Positions 1-6,807 of a DNA stretch of 15,578 nt are shown piece by piece. The stretch is from JAYUKV01 sp043764135 (GTDB lineage: Bacteria > Patescibacteriota > JACMRA01): NCBI GenBank assembly GCA_043764135.1, contig JAYUKV010000053.1, positions 1-15,578 on the forward strand. The letters are read 5' to 3'. The position numbers were made by a program, and so were the translations under genes. A model generated the notes under the pieces. The model saw only the letters and a list, made by a program, of their open reading frames with translations. It was not told the DNA's origin and made no database searches. Position 1 is the first letter of the stretch, and each line of letters begins with the position of its first letter.

Positions 1-56
1 ATTTAAGAACTCTTAATAGCACAAAAGAAAACATTCAAAAAAACTTAGATCATTGT

Positions 57-85
57 TTGATAAATATGTACAGTTGAGCTATGAG
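57..85 (+). promoter_or_regulatory. candidate promoter facing an ORF-less stretch
   Basis: TTGATA (57-62), a 17-base spacer and TATGAG (80-85) make a plausible sigma70-type promoter on the plus strand. No ORF follows it, but a hairpin with a T-rich tail lies at 254-287. AT-rich DNA yields such matches by chance, so this is weak alone. Confidence 0.25.
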
Positions 86-253
86 TTAGCTATAAATTAG
101 TAATAGTAACTAAAACCATTACTAGTGACACAAAAAGTCTTATAAACATATATTATAATAATATATAGCATAAAAACAATTATTATTCAAGCTACATTAA
201 AAACTTAAATAATTAATCGTGTATAAACAGATTAAATCTTAGAAAAACGGAAA

Positions 254-287
254 TTTTCGGCGTCCCGAGAATTCTTCATTTTTCTTT
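254..287 (+). terminator. hairpin with T-rich tail
   Basis: TTTTCGG (254-260) pairs with CCGAGAA (265-271), including one G-T wobble, around a CGTC tetraloop. A T-rich tail follows (to about 287), as in intrinsic terminators read on the plus strand. No plus-strand gene precedes it inside the window. Confidence 0.4.
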
Positions 288-337
288 AGATGTATGTAGT
301 TCGTTATTATTAATTAAACAGGTTCTTAACAAATACC

Positions 338-358
338 GCCTCAATACTAGATTGAGGC
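338..358 (-). terminator. hairpin terminator of the 189-aa gene
   Basis: GCCTCAAT (338-345) pairs perfectly with ATTGAGGC (351-358) around ACTAG. It lies 15 bases past the stop codon of the minus-strand gene 374-943. The T-tract after it on the minus strand is weak (TATTTGTT). Confidence 0.6.
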
Positions 359-373
359 AGCAAAAGAAGTGAT

Positions 374-943
374 TTACATATCTTGTAAATCGTAAACGAA
401 GTCGAGCATTTTGTTTGAGGTTTCAATATCTAAGATTTCACTTCGTGAGTTTTCAAAGATAGAGTCCTCAACTTTTGCCAGAATCAGGCTTGTGAGTATA
501 TGATCATAACCAAGATAATCATATATCAATTCAAAAATGAGTTCGCTAAACTCATCTAAAGTCTGGTAAGTAAAGTCTTCGAATTGCACTAAAACTAGCA
601 ACAATTCTTCAATAGCATTACACAAAACGTTTTCAAACTTGAAATCGTAGACTTGTGGAAGGCTAAATCGTGCTAGAAAGTTTTCTGGCACTAGAAGATA
701 GATACGATTGACTAATTGTAGTCTAGCTTCAACATGACTATTAACTGCAGCAACTGCAACTTGCGATTCAGTTGACAGGCTATTTCCTAATTGAATAGAA
801 TGATAATTAAAATCATCACTCTCCAAAAATGGGAAAACAGTATAGTACATAATCGAATCTAATATCTGCTCAGCAGTCATAGGGGATTGCTTAGAAGGAA
901 ATTTGGATTCGGTATTGAAACAATTTTGAATTCTAGTATTCAT
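374..943 (-). CDS. hypothetical acidic protein, 189 aa
   Basis: I do not recognise this protein. Translation from the ATG at 943 gives 189 residues, soluble and acidic, with no signal peptide or obvious membrane segment. The second half is rich in Leu, Phe, Glu and Asp and looks largely alpha-helical. The frame stays open four codons further upstream to a TTG. ATG 943 is preferred because GGTGA (minus strand, plus coordinates 949-953), complementary to the UCACC of the 16S anti-Shine-Dalgarno, sits five bases before it. A hairpin at 338-358 closes the gene. It is probably monocistronic: the next gene upstream (1088-3283, same strand) lies about 140 bases away across very AT-rich DNA. Coding potential rests on length, start signal and terminator. 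Confidence 0.7.
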   Translation of the reverse strand: MNTRIQNCFNTESKFPSKQSPMTAEQILDSIMYYTVFPFLESDDFNYHSIQLGNSLSTESQVAVAAVNSHVEARLQLVNRIYLLVPENFLARFSLPQVYDFKFENVLCNAIEELLLVLVQFEDFTYQTLDEFSELIFELIYDYLGYDHILTSLILAKVEDSIFENSRSEILDIETSNKMLDFVYDLQDM

Positions 944-1087
944 TACATTCACCAAACAAAATTAGCTAATTTCTTTATAAGAGTTGCACAAAAAATAGGT
1001 CTTGTCAAACACGTTCTATATTATATTATAACGTTAATTATTGAACTTCTGATAATCAACTAAAGTTTACTTATCTAGATTTTCATT

Positions 1088-3283
1088 TTATTCTTTTTGA
1101 GGACCAGAAGTTTTATTATCTTCACTTGTTTCAACTTTTTTTGGAAATTGAGCTGTTTGCGTTCTTTGATTGGGGTATACCTTAGCTGTGTCAACTCTTG
1201 TTGGTTGTAACTTCTTAGCTTTATTTATTAATATTGGAAGAGCGGAAATAATTGAACCCACTACTGCACCTATCCTAAGTCCTTTGGCTGCATTTTTGAT
1301 TGTTTCTGCATACGGAACCTTAGCACCAAAATCAAATTCTCTTGATAAATTAAATGATCTTGCTCCTTGCTTCACGAATTCTTCATGCACTGATCCGTTA
1401 GCTCCCATATCAAGACCTGCTCGGAATTGAGCATCGACAGGAGATAAATTCTGAAACCCTTCTTTAACAGCTTCTGGAAGAGTATTAAGAATTGCATTTT
1501 GATTTTCTACTACATATTTAGCATAGTTTTTTGCTAACCATTTAGTAGCACCTTGGACACCTTTATCTATCCCAAGCCTTTCTGTAATTGCTCTAGACCA
1601 CTCTGGTGAGAGTGCATCATATAACTTCTGATGTGCTTCATTCTGAATATATGCTTGAAGTCTCATATATTGCTCAGTTTGCTCAGCCGCACCTGAAAAT
1701 ACTCTTGTATATTGATCAACACCTATTAATTGCTTACCTTGTAATGTATCTGCGGCAGCAATTGCTCCCACTCCTTTAGCCAACAAAGTAAAAGTAGATG
1801 ACATTACTGACAATAAAGCAGTCTTTGATAAATTCTTTATGGACCATACTTCTTTTGCAGCTTCTTCTTTTGTTGCAATTACTTCTCTAGCTCTTCTAAG
1901 CCTTTCTTCACTACCAATTTTGTTAATCATATTCACTGTTTGTGAACTTGAGCCTACACTTTCTTCTTGATCAGAATATACCAGTGCAAGACTGTCACCT
2001 GTTTCAGTTGTATAGTTATTTAAGTGTAATTTAACTTTTTTTTGATTTGATAAGAATTGTGCTGACAAGATCCTTCGGTTAGCTTCCACATCGTCTTTTA
2101 TATTAAACAACCCATCATTTCTCATTGCATTGATTAGATTATCAACAAATTCACCTAATGCTTGGTAAGAATAATAATTAGAAGCTGATAACTTACCAGT
2201 TTGACTTAAGACTTTTGTCTCCAAGTCATAATAGAATTGAATAAATTGATGAGATTGAGCCAAAAGCTCATTAGCTGATTTTTCTAATTTTATTATCTTT
2301 TCATCTTGTCCAGGGGCACCTTCTGGTTTTAGCTCTTCATTTAGTTTTAATTTGTCATTTTGATAGTCTAAGAACTGTTTTTGAAGAGCAAAAAGTGGTA
2401 TATCTGATCTATCTTCTGGATTGCCCAAGCCTTCTTTTGGTGATAATAAGTAATTCACCTCTTGATTAAGAGCTTCATCTTCTGCTTGATCTCTTCTGTC
2501 AATATTAACATTACTTACAGCAGTATCTACACTTGCTTTTAACCCTCCATCTAGTAGTGCTACTACAGGTACAGCCATAATTCCCCCTGCACCTACAAGA
2601 CCTTTAGTAGCACCTAAGGCAATTGCATTGGCCATAAACCCTCTAGTTCCAGTTACAGCTGTATGTAAAGTGTCTAAATATCTTTGGTCAGTAATCATTG
2701 AATTTAAATTGTCTAATTTTGCTAAATATTTATCTACAGTGAATAAATACTCTTCCTTAGAATTAAATAAATCATCAACAAACTTTTCTATATTATCTAA
2801 TTCGCCACCCGCAACTTCTAAGGAGTTATTTAGAGTTTTGTTTGCTTCGGCTCTAGCTACAATCTTTTCCTTAATTGCTTGCTTAAGATTATCTATTTCA
2901 TCGCTTTCCTGCTCATGACCATTGTCATCAAAAAGAATTTGTGATAACTCACCAATCATTGAATATACTTCCCTATCCATAAGTTTAAGATTGTCAGCAA
3001 TCGCGCCTTTACTTTCTTTGTTTGGCCTAAAGGCTGAAACAATTTTGGTTTTTATATCTGCGATTTTTGTAAACCATGATTTGGATTCACTTTTTTCATT
3101 ATTAAAATTTACTTCATATTCACCTATGGCTAAAATCCTACCACCTTGTTGAACTTTTTCTGTAGAACCAGACTGTTCTAATTTTTCTTTACTTCCTAGT
3201 TCTGAGGTAGCTGCACCGAGAACTTTTGAAGTAGCTTCAACTAATCTTTTTTTGATTTCTGATTTTCTGTTTTTGTTTTCCAT
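1088..3283 (-). CDS. large hypothetical protein with three hydrophobic segments, 731 aa
   Basis: I do not recognise the family. From the ATG at 3283 the protein has 731 residues. The first ~210 are charged and helix-rich. A Gly/Ala-rich hydrophobic stretch follows at about 215-245, a second at about 486-512 (after a Lys/Glu/Arg-rich probable coiled coil), and a third near 668-688. The tail of about 40 residues is polar and rich in Lys, Thr, Gln and Pro. There is no N-terminal signal peptide. It could be a membrane-associated or membrane-inserting protein; that is inference from hydrophobicity only. The frame runs nine codons further to a TTG. I prefer ATG 3283 because TATAAC lies six bases upstream, which would start the transcript at the ATG. 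The upstream gene 3322-3729 is on the same strand with 38 bases between, so read-through is also possible. No clear terminator hairpin follows. Confidence 0.8.
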   Translation of the reverse strand: MENKNRKSEIKKRLVEATSKVLGAATSELGSKEKLEQSGSTEKVQQGGRILAIGEYEVNFNNEKSESKSWFTKIADIKTKIVSAFRPNKESKGAIADNLKLMDREVYSMIGELSQILFDDNGHEQESDEIDNLKQAIKEKIVARAEANKTLNNSLEVAGGELDNIEKFVDDLFNSKEEYLFTVDKYLAKLDNLNSMITDQRYLDTLHTAVTGTRGFMANAIALGATKGLVGAGGIMAVPVVALLDGGLKASVDTAVSNVNIDRRDQAEDEALNQEVNYLLSPKEGLGNPEDRSDIPLFALQKQFLDYQNDKLKLNEELKPEGAPGQDEKIIKLEKSANELLAQSHQFIQFYYDLETKVLSQTGKLSASNYYSYQALGEFVDNLINAMRNDGLFNIKDDVEANRRILSAQFLSNQKKVKLHLNNYTTETGDSLALVYSDQEESVGSSSQTVNMINKIGSEERLRRAREVIATKEEAAKEVWSIKNLSKTALLSVMSSTFTLLAKGVGAIAAADTLQGKQLIGVDQYTRVFSGAAEQTEQYMRLQAYIQNEAHQKLYDALSPEWSRAITERLGIDKGVQGATKWLAKNYAKYVVENQNAILNTLPEAVKEGFQNLSPVDAQFRAGLDMGANGSVHEEFVKQGARSFNLSREFDFGAKVPYAETIKNAAKGLRIGAVVGSIISALPILINKAKKLQPTRVDTAKVYPNQRTQTAQFPKKVETSEDNKTSGPQKE

Positions 3284-3289
3284 ATAGTA

Positions 3290-3318
3290 GTTATAAAGTT
3301 GATTGTTCAAAGTATTAA
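3290..3318 (-). promoter_or_regulatory. promoter of the 731-aa gene, apparently leaderless
   Basis: On the minus strand, TTAATA (3313-3318), a 17-base spacer and TATAAC (3290-3295) are followed after six bases by ATG 3283. Transcription would start at the start codon. There is no Shine-Dalgarno. The promoter fits entirely between the two genes. Confidence 0.5.
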
Positions 3319-3321
3319 TTT

Positions 3322-3729
3322 TTATGCGTGATTAAATTCGTTATAGACCTGAGCGTATTCTTCTGCAAAATCATGAATCATTTGATATATTACATAATGA
3401 TCAACTGCTTGACCTATTAAAAATTTTTTTGAATTAAGTGCGATGTACTTAATCAGCTGTGAAACGTTGATTCCTTGATCTAGTATAATTAACTCTCTCT
3501 TATCTGAGCCATTAGCTGCTATATATTCAAGAATTGCTATTTGTTCTTCTGGGGTTAATCGATTAACTATGTTAAGAAACATATCATTAACAACTCCCTC
3601 CTTGATCAACTGAGGAGTGTTATATGTTTCAATTTCATACATATGGGCTGCTTGAACTAAGATTCGTACAACAGCTTCAATTGGATTGTTTTCCTTTAAT
3701 AATTGTTGAGTGTCTATGCTAGGATTCAT
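3322..3729 (-). CDS. hypothetical protein, 135 aa
   Basis: Unrecognised soluble protein. From ATG 3729 it has 135 residues, predicted mostly helical, with no signal peptide and no membrane segment. It begins MNPSIDTQQLL and ends in an aromatic/acidic helix (about residues 105-133). The frame continues ten codons upstream to a TTG at 3759, but that start would lie inside the spacer of a good minus-strand promoter (TTGATC 3764-3769, TATACT 3741-3746), so ATG 3729 is more likely. The start lies 11 bases after the -10 box, implying a leader of only about four bases. It precedes the 731-aa gene by 38 bases on the same strand and may be co-transcribed with it. It is divergent from the 69-aa gene at 3828. 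Confidence 0.7.
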   Translation of the reverse strand: MNPSIDTQQLLKENNPIEAVVRILVQAAHMYEIETYNTPQLIKEGVVNDMFLNIVNRLTPEEQIAILEYIAANGSDKRELIILDQGINVSQLIKYIALNSKKFLIGQAVDHYVIYQMIHDFAEEYAQVYNEFNHA

Positions 3730-3740
3730 ATTATGCAAAT

Positions 3741-3769
3741 AGTATATCTTATTTTTCAATGTTGATCAA
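3741..3769 (-). promoter_or_regulatory. promoter of the 135-aa gene
   Basis: TTGATC (3764-3769) and TATACT (3741-3746), read on the minus strand, are separated by exactly 17 bases. The predicted transcript start lies about four bases before ATG 3729. Confidence 0.6.
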
Positions 3770-3811
3770 TAAATTGACAAGTTAAATTTATTTTTAAACT
3801 ATTGAGTGAAA

Positions 3812-3817
3812 TATAAT
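3812..3817 (+). promoter_or_regulatory. -10 box of the 69-aa gene
   Basis: A perfect TATAAT sits ten bases before ATG 3828, with only a weak -35 (TTATTT-like, near 3788). It overlaps the earlier in-frame ATG at 3816, which argues against that start. GGAG (3818-3821) could be a Shine-Dalgarno if transcription starts further upstream, for example from TTGACA at 3774. Confidence 0.45.
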
Positions 3818-3827
3818 GGAGAGTATT

Positions 3828-4037
3828 ATGTTTAATGAAGATCAAACAACTACCCAATGGGTAATGAGCATGAAGGGAAGTAGAGCCGAAATGGCAATAA
3901 TTCCTTTGGAATACAAAAAAATCCCAATCATGAAATTTACTGATTCTGCAAGATTTTATTCTAACCTAGAGCATAAAAAGGTTGCAATCTTACTGATCCA
4001 AAATAACTATGTTGTAGCAGCTTCTTATGTTGAATAG
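3828..4037 (+). CDS. small hypothetical protein, 69 aa
   Basis: Unrecognised small soluble protein of 69 residues. The C-terminal half alternates hydrophobic and polar residues (KVAILLIQNNYVVAASYVE), suggesting beta structure. An in-frame ATG four codons upstream (3816) overlaps a perfect TATAAT box, so ATG 3828 is the more likely start. It is divergent from the 135-aa gene and convergent with the secreted-protein gene at 4089-5243. A hairpin at 4061-4081 separates it from that gene and could stop transcription from both sides. It is a lone gene between minus-strand neighbours, ending in TAG. Confidence 0.6.
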   Translation: MFNEDQTTTQWVMSMKGSRAEMAIIPLEYKKIPIMKFTDSARFYSNLEHKKVAILLIQNNYVVAASYVE

Positions 4038-4051
4038 CTTATTAAATGGAG

Positions 4052-4081
4052 AAAAAAATACCCTGTACTAATTGTACAGGG
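4052..4081. terminator. convergent terminator, strongest for the minus strand
   Basis: CCCTGTAC (4061-4068) pairs with GTACAGGG (4074-4081) around TAATT. On the minus strand the stem is followed by TATTTTTTTC (the A-run at 4052-4058 in plus coordinates), a classical intrinsic terminator for gene 4089-5243. On the plus side only a short T-poor tail follows. Confidence 0.85.
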
Positions 4082-4088
4082 TTAATTA

Positions 4089-5243
4089 TTAGAAGACACT
4101 AAATTTTGTATGTACTAATAGATCTTTAAATCCGCTATTAGTATATGCAAAGTTTAACATCATAGTCCTTCTCATACAGTCTGCAGCTACAGTTTGTTCA
4201 AATGTAACTCCATTATTTCTTGCAATCTTTATAAAACCAGTCCATTTGCTAGGTTTAGCCATATAGACCATGGTTCTAGCAACAAAAACTTTCAAGATTT
4301 CATCGGGCAAATATGCAAACGCAGGGAATCGACTGTCATGAACAGAACGATTGCCTAAGTTGTTTTTATTGATATATTCTAGTAGCTGTTTCTTGTTCCA
4401 ATCTTTAACTGTCAGGTAGTTGTCATCAAAGTCTTTGGCCCTACCACCACCGTTTTGAGTGATGATATCGAACAAATTGATAACAGTTGGAAGACTCGAT
4501 TGCTGATTGGCAATCTTTGATCGAATGAAGTATTTACCAAACAGTTCCATATAATCTTGAACGGGAAGCAAATAATATCCTGATTGGAATATTGTTTTAC
4601 GGCTTTCAAGGCTTTTATCTACACCAACAAGTGCAATTATCTTTTTATGACCATTGGTGTTTTCACTGTATTGAGAATTAAGAGGCCCAGTATTAAATCC
4701 ATGAGGACCATTAATTCCAGGATCAATATCGATCATAGCTGAGGGTCGAAAAACTACAATGCCTTTCTCATTTCTATATGCAGTATTTTCAGCTAAGGAG
4801 CTGATTAATACAAACACAATAAGAGGATTCTGTACCAAATAATCTAAGGTGACGAATTGGCTAATATTAATAGATCCAATTTGACTATATTGAGGTACTT
4901 CGACGAACGCATCTTTATTGTTATTAATTAAGAATTGTGTATTTCCTTCTTTATTTACTGCAATATACTGTTTAGGAATAATATCTCCAAATCCAAAATC
5001 TTCTAACCTAGCTTTGCTATATGTCAAAGCGAACATGGTTGTATTATAGATCGCTTTTTGAAGACTTTCAATAGGACTACTACTCTTTATTTCATCAGAA
5101 TAAAAAACCTGAACATTTGAAGTTGAAAATTCTTTTTTAGGAAGATCTTTAGGTGGAAACAATACGAATGAACTTGCCGATGCCTTGTTGGCATAACTAA
5201 CTGTTAGGACAGTAAATATAGTTAAAACTAGTTTTTGATTCAT
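4089..5243 (-). CDS. secreted protein of unknown family, 384 aa (paralog A)
   Basis: It begins with a Sec signal peptide: Lys near the start, a hydrophobic core at residues 5-17 and an AxA site (Ala21-Ser22-Ala23), so cleavage after 23 is predicted. The mature protein has no further membrane segment and should be exported. I do not recognise the family. It is clearly paralogous to the next gene (5441-6592). Shared blocks, in order, are FRPSAMIDIDPG at about 165-176 (FKPTAMAHIDPG in the paralog), QNGG at 263-266 followed by an acidic/aromatic stretch, LPDEILK at 312-318, and IARNNGVTF at 340-348 followed by an RR pair. The conserved Asp/Gly/Asn motifs could be catalytic or metal-binding; that is inference. 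A promoter at 5271-5299 and terminator at 4052-4081 suggest its own transcript. Confidence 0.8.
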   Translation of the reverse strand: MNQKLVLTIFTVLTVSYANKASASSFVLFPPKDLPKKEFSTSNVQVFYSDEIKSSSPIESLQKAIYNTTMFALTYSKARLEDFGFGDIIPKQYIAVNKEGNTQFLINNNKDAFVEVPQYSQIGSINISQFVTLDYLVQNPLIVFVLISSLAENTAYRNEKGIVVFRPSAMIDIDPGINGPHGFNTGPLNSQYSENTNGHKKIIALVGVDKSLESRKTIFQSGYYLLPVQDYMELFGKYFIRSKIANQQSSLPTVINLFDIITQNGGGRAKDFDDNYLTVKDWNKKQLLEYINKNNLGNRSVHDSRFPAFAYLPDEILKVFVARTMVYMAKPSKWTGFIKIARNNGVTFEQTVAADCMRRTMMLNFAYTNSGFKDLLVHTKFSVF

Positions 5244-5270
5244 TTTGATTATTCAAAGTGCATTAGTTCA

Positions 5271-5299
5271 AACATAAAACAATTTTTATTTTATTGCAA
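5271..5299 (-). promoter_or_regulatory. promoter of paralog A, sharing a palindromic -35
   Basis: TTGCAA (5294-5299) and TATGTT (5271-5276), read on the minus strand, are 17 bases apart. The transcript would start about 20 bases before ATG 5243; no Shine-Dalgarno is visible. TTGCAA is its own reverse complement and also fits a plus-strand promoter. Confidence 0.5.
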
Positions 5300-5322
5300 A
5301 TATTAATTTATTCGTGTATAAT
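5294..5322 (+). promoter_or_regulatory. divergent promoter with perfect TATAAT and no ORF
   Basis: The same TTGCAA (5294-5299), a 17-base spacer and a perfect TATAAT (5317-5322) point rightwards. No start codon or ORF follows. The hairpin at 5410-5432, with a T-run on its plus side, comes about 80 bases later. Confidence 0.5.
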
Positions 5323-5400
5323 ATTTCACTCAAAAAATATTAAATATAAACCAAGTAACTCTGTAACATTAATTCAAATATAATAATTCGAACACCTATT

Positions 5401-5436
5401 AAAAAATCACCCTTTTACTTAATGTAAAAGGGTTTT
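5401..5436. terminator. bidirectional terminator
   Basis: CCCTTTTAC (5410-5418) pairs with GTAAAAGGG (5424-5432) around TTAAT. Flanking A-run (5401-5406) and T-run (5433-5436) give T-tracts in both directions. It ends the minus-strand gene 5441-6592 and could end a plus-strand transcript from 5294-5322. Confidence 0.85.
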
Positions 5437-5440
5437 AGTC

Positions 5441-6592
5441 TTAGTTTGCAAATGCAGAAATCTTGGCATTTGCAATTTTTTCAAATTCTGATTTGGAGTA
5501 AATGAATCGCATATCGTAGACTCGTCGTCCTTGATCGTTCATTACCTGTTGATTAAAGCTGAGTCCATTACGAACAGCAATTCGTGAAAGTCCGCCATAT
5601 TCGGCTTCATGATCTTTTACTGCTTTTGCTCTGATTACAAATGTTTTTAGCACTTCATCAGGCCAAGATGTGACATCAATTTTTTGCTCGTAGATGGTAG
5701 CTACTGTTCCTAAACCACTACTCTTGAGATATTTGATACAGTCATCTCGAGTCCATTTGAGTGTTTCAAGATAGACTTTGTCATAATCTCTACCACCTTG
5801 GCCTCCATTCTGAACTGTAAAATCAGTTGAGTTGAAAATATCAGAAAGCGAACTTTCAGTAACATAAATTGGAGATTGCAAAACGTAATCTCTAATCACA
5901 TTAGAATATTCAAGCCCAGGCTCTAAATATATACCAGAAACAAAAATATCTCCTTGTTTGGCAAGTGTAATTTCTCCATTTAACATTTCACTAACGATAC
6001 CATGTGCACGAGATGACCTTTGAGCACTGATACCAGAAATGTTTAATACATTATTACCTGGATCAATGTGAGCCATGGCAGTTGGTTTGAATATTAGAAT
6101 ATTGTTTTTTACAATACCATTTCCTTCACCAACAGTACTAGCTTTAATAAAAATGTTCATCGGATTGTCAAAGTGTTCAGGTGGTAAAACCTTACTCAAA
6201 TTGATTTTACCGACTGTTTTTGGCATACTTACTTTAGAAGCTGGACCGGTGTATAAATACTGAGTTTGATCTCCTTTTTTAAAGGGTTTCATGTAAGGGT
6301 CGTTTGCCAATGTACTTAGCTCTTGAGCGGTAGGAATAACAAAGTTATTTCTAAATAACGAAGAGCTGAGACTTAAGACTTGAGAAGTAGCAGTAGCTTT
6401 GATGGTTTTGGTAGGGCCAATATCAAAAAATATTACATCACTTCTTTGAAATGAAGTTGTTGGTTTTGCAGCGCCTTGCTTAGTATCAAATTCAATTATC
6501 AAGCTAGAACTAGCTTGTGCAGGAATTGTGCAAGACGGAATTGCGAATAAACTTAGTAAAGCGCTAATGTATCTAGACTTAGCATAATTCAT
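5441..6592 (-). CDS. secreted protein of unknown family, 383 aa (paralog B)
   Basis: It opens with a Sec signal peptide: Lys5/Arg7, a hydrophobic core at about 9-18, and an Ala25-Gln26-Ala27 signal peptidase site. Cys21 is in a poor lipobox (Pro at -2), so a lipoprotein is less likely. It shares several motifs with paralog A: FKPTAMAHIDPG (168-179), QNGG (261-264) followed by GGRDYD, WPDEVLK (310-316) and RIAVRNGLSFNQQV (337-350). The N-terminal third is more divergent than the rest. The function is unknown; a surface or extracellular role follows only from the signal peptide. ATG 6592 is supported by GAGGT (plus coordinates 6598-6602) five bases upstream. A TATAAT on the minus strand at 6655-6660 is the likely -10, giving a leader of about 60 bases. 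A strong terminator follows at 5401-5436, so tandem paralog A is transcribed separately. Confidence 0.82.
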   Translation of the reverse strand: MNYAKSRYISALLSLFAIPSCTIPAQASSSLIIEFDTKQGAAKPTTSFQRSDVIFFDIGPTKTIKATATSQVLSLSSSLFRNNFVIPTAQELSTLANDPYMKPFKKGDQTQYLYTGPASKVSMPKTVGKINLSKVLPPEHFDNPMNIFIKASTVGEGNGIVKNNILIFKPTAMAHIDPGNNVLNISGISAQRSSRAHGIVSEMLNGEITLAKQGDIFVSGIYLEPGLEYSNVIRDYVLQSPIYVTESSLSDIFNSTDFTVQNGGQGGRDYDKVYLETLKWTRDDCIKYLKSSGLGTVATIYEQKIDVTSWPDEVLKTFVIRAKAVKDHEAEYGGLSRIAVRNGLSFNQQVMNDQGRRVYDMRFIYSKSEFEKIANAKISAFAN

Positions 6593-6773
6593 GTTTTACC
6601 TCAGAGATTGTTGAAAATTCATTTGGGACTCTAATTGGATGAGAACACCTTTGTATTATAAAAACATAAAATTATTTATTTAGCAAATTTTTAAAAATTT
6701 TACACCTTAACTTACAAGATATTGCAGTTAAAAATACCAATTTATAATTATTATAAAAATGTGTAGTTATAGT

Positions 6774-6803
6774 AATCCCCCTTCGAATAATCGAAGGGGG
6801 ATT
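6774..6803 (-). terminator. long GC-rich hairpin after the 284-aa gene
   Basis: CCCCCTTCGA (6777-6786) pairs with TCGAAGGGGG (6791-6800) around ATAA. Three flanking A-T pairs extend it to 13 bp. It sits five bases past the stop codon of gene 6808-7662. No T-tract follows on the minus strand, so it may act as an RNA-stabilising 3' end instead. Confidence 0.7.
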
Positions 6804-6807
6804 TATC

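Larger units (their letters stand above)
1..373. other. gene-free AT-rich stretch with three hairpins
   Basis: I find no convincing coding region here on either strand. It holds a 7-bp inverted repeat (TAGTAAT 98-104 with ATTACTA 118-124), a GC-rich hairpin at 254-271 in otherwise AT-rich DNA, and the likely terminator of the neighbouring minus-strand gene at 338-358. A candidate plus-strand promoter at 57-85 followed by the T-tailed hairpin at 254-287 would delimit a short non-coding RNA, but nothing in it resembles a known RNA family. Confidence 0.5.

Noticed and set aside
1003..1008. Perfect TTGACA (minus strand) as -35 of the 189-aa gene.
   Set aside because: No acceptable -10 lies 16-18 bases away; the nearest TATAAA is 23 bases off.
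1170..3152. Plus-strand open frames of 76-96 codons opposite the 731-aa gene.
   Set aside because: They are antisense shadows with no start signals or protein-like composition.
3774..3779. Perfect TTGACA (plus strand) paired with TATAAT at 3812.
   Set aside because: The 32-base gap is far too long for one promoter; the nearest -10 at proper spacing is poor.
4412..4609. A 65-codon minus-strand frame within the secreted paralog A gene.
   Set aside because: It overlaps in another frame a gene with signal peptide, paralog and terminator.
6529..6534. Lipoprotein signal at Cys21 of secreted paralog B.
   Set aside because: Proline at -2 makes the lipobox poor, and a good Ala-Gln-Ala signal peptidase I site follows.
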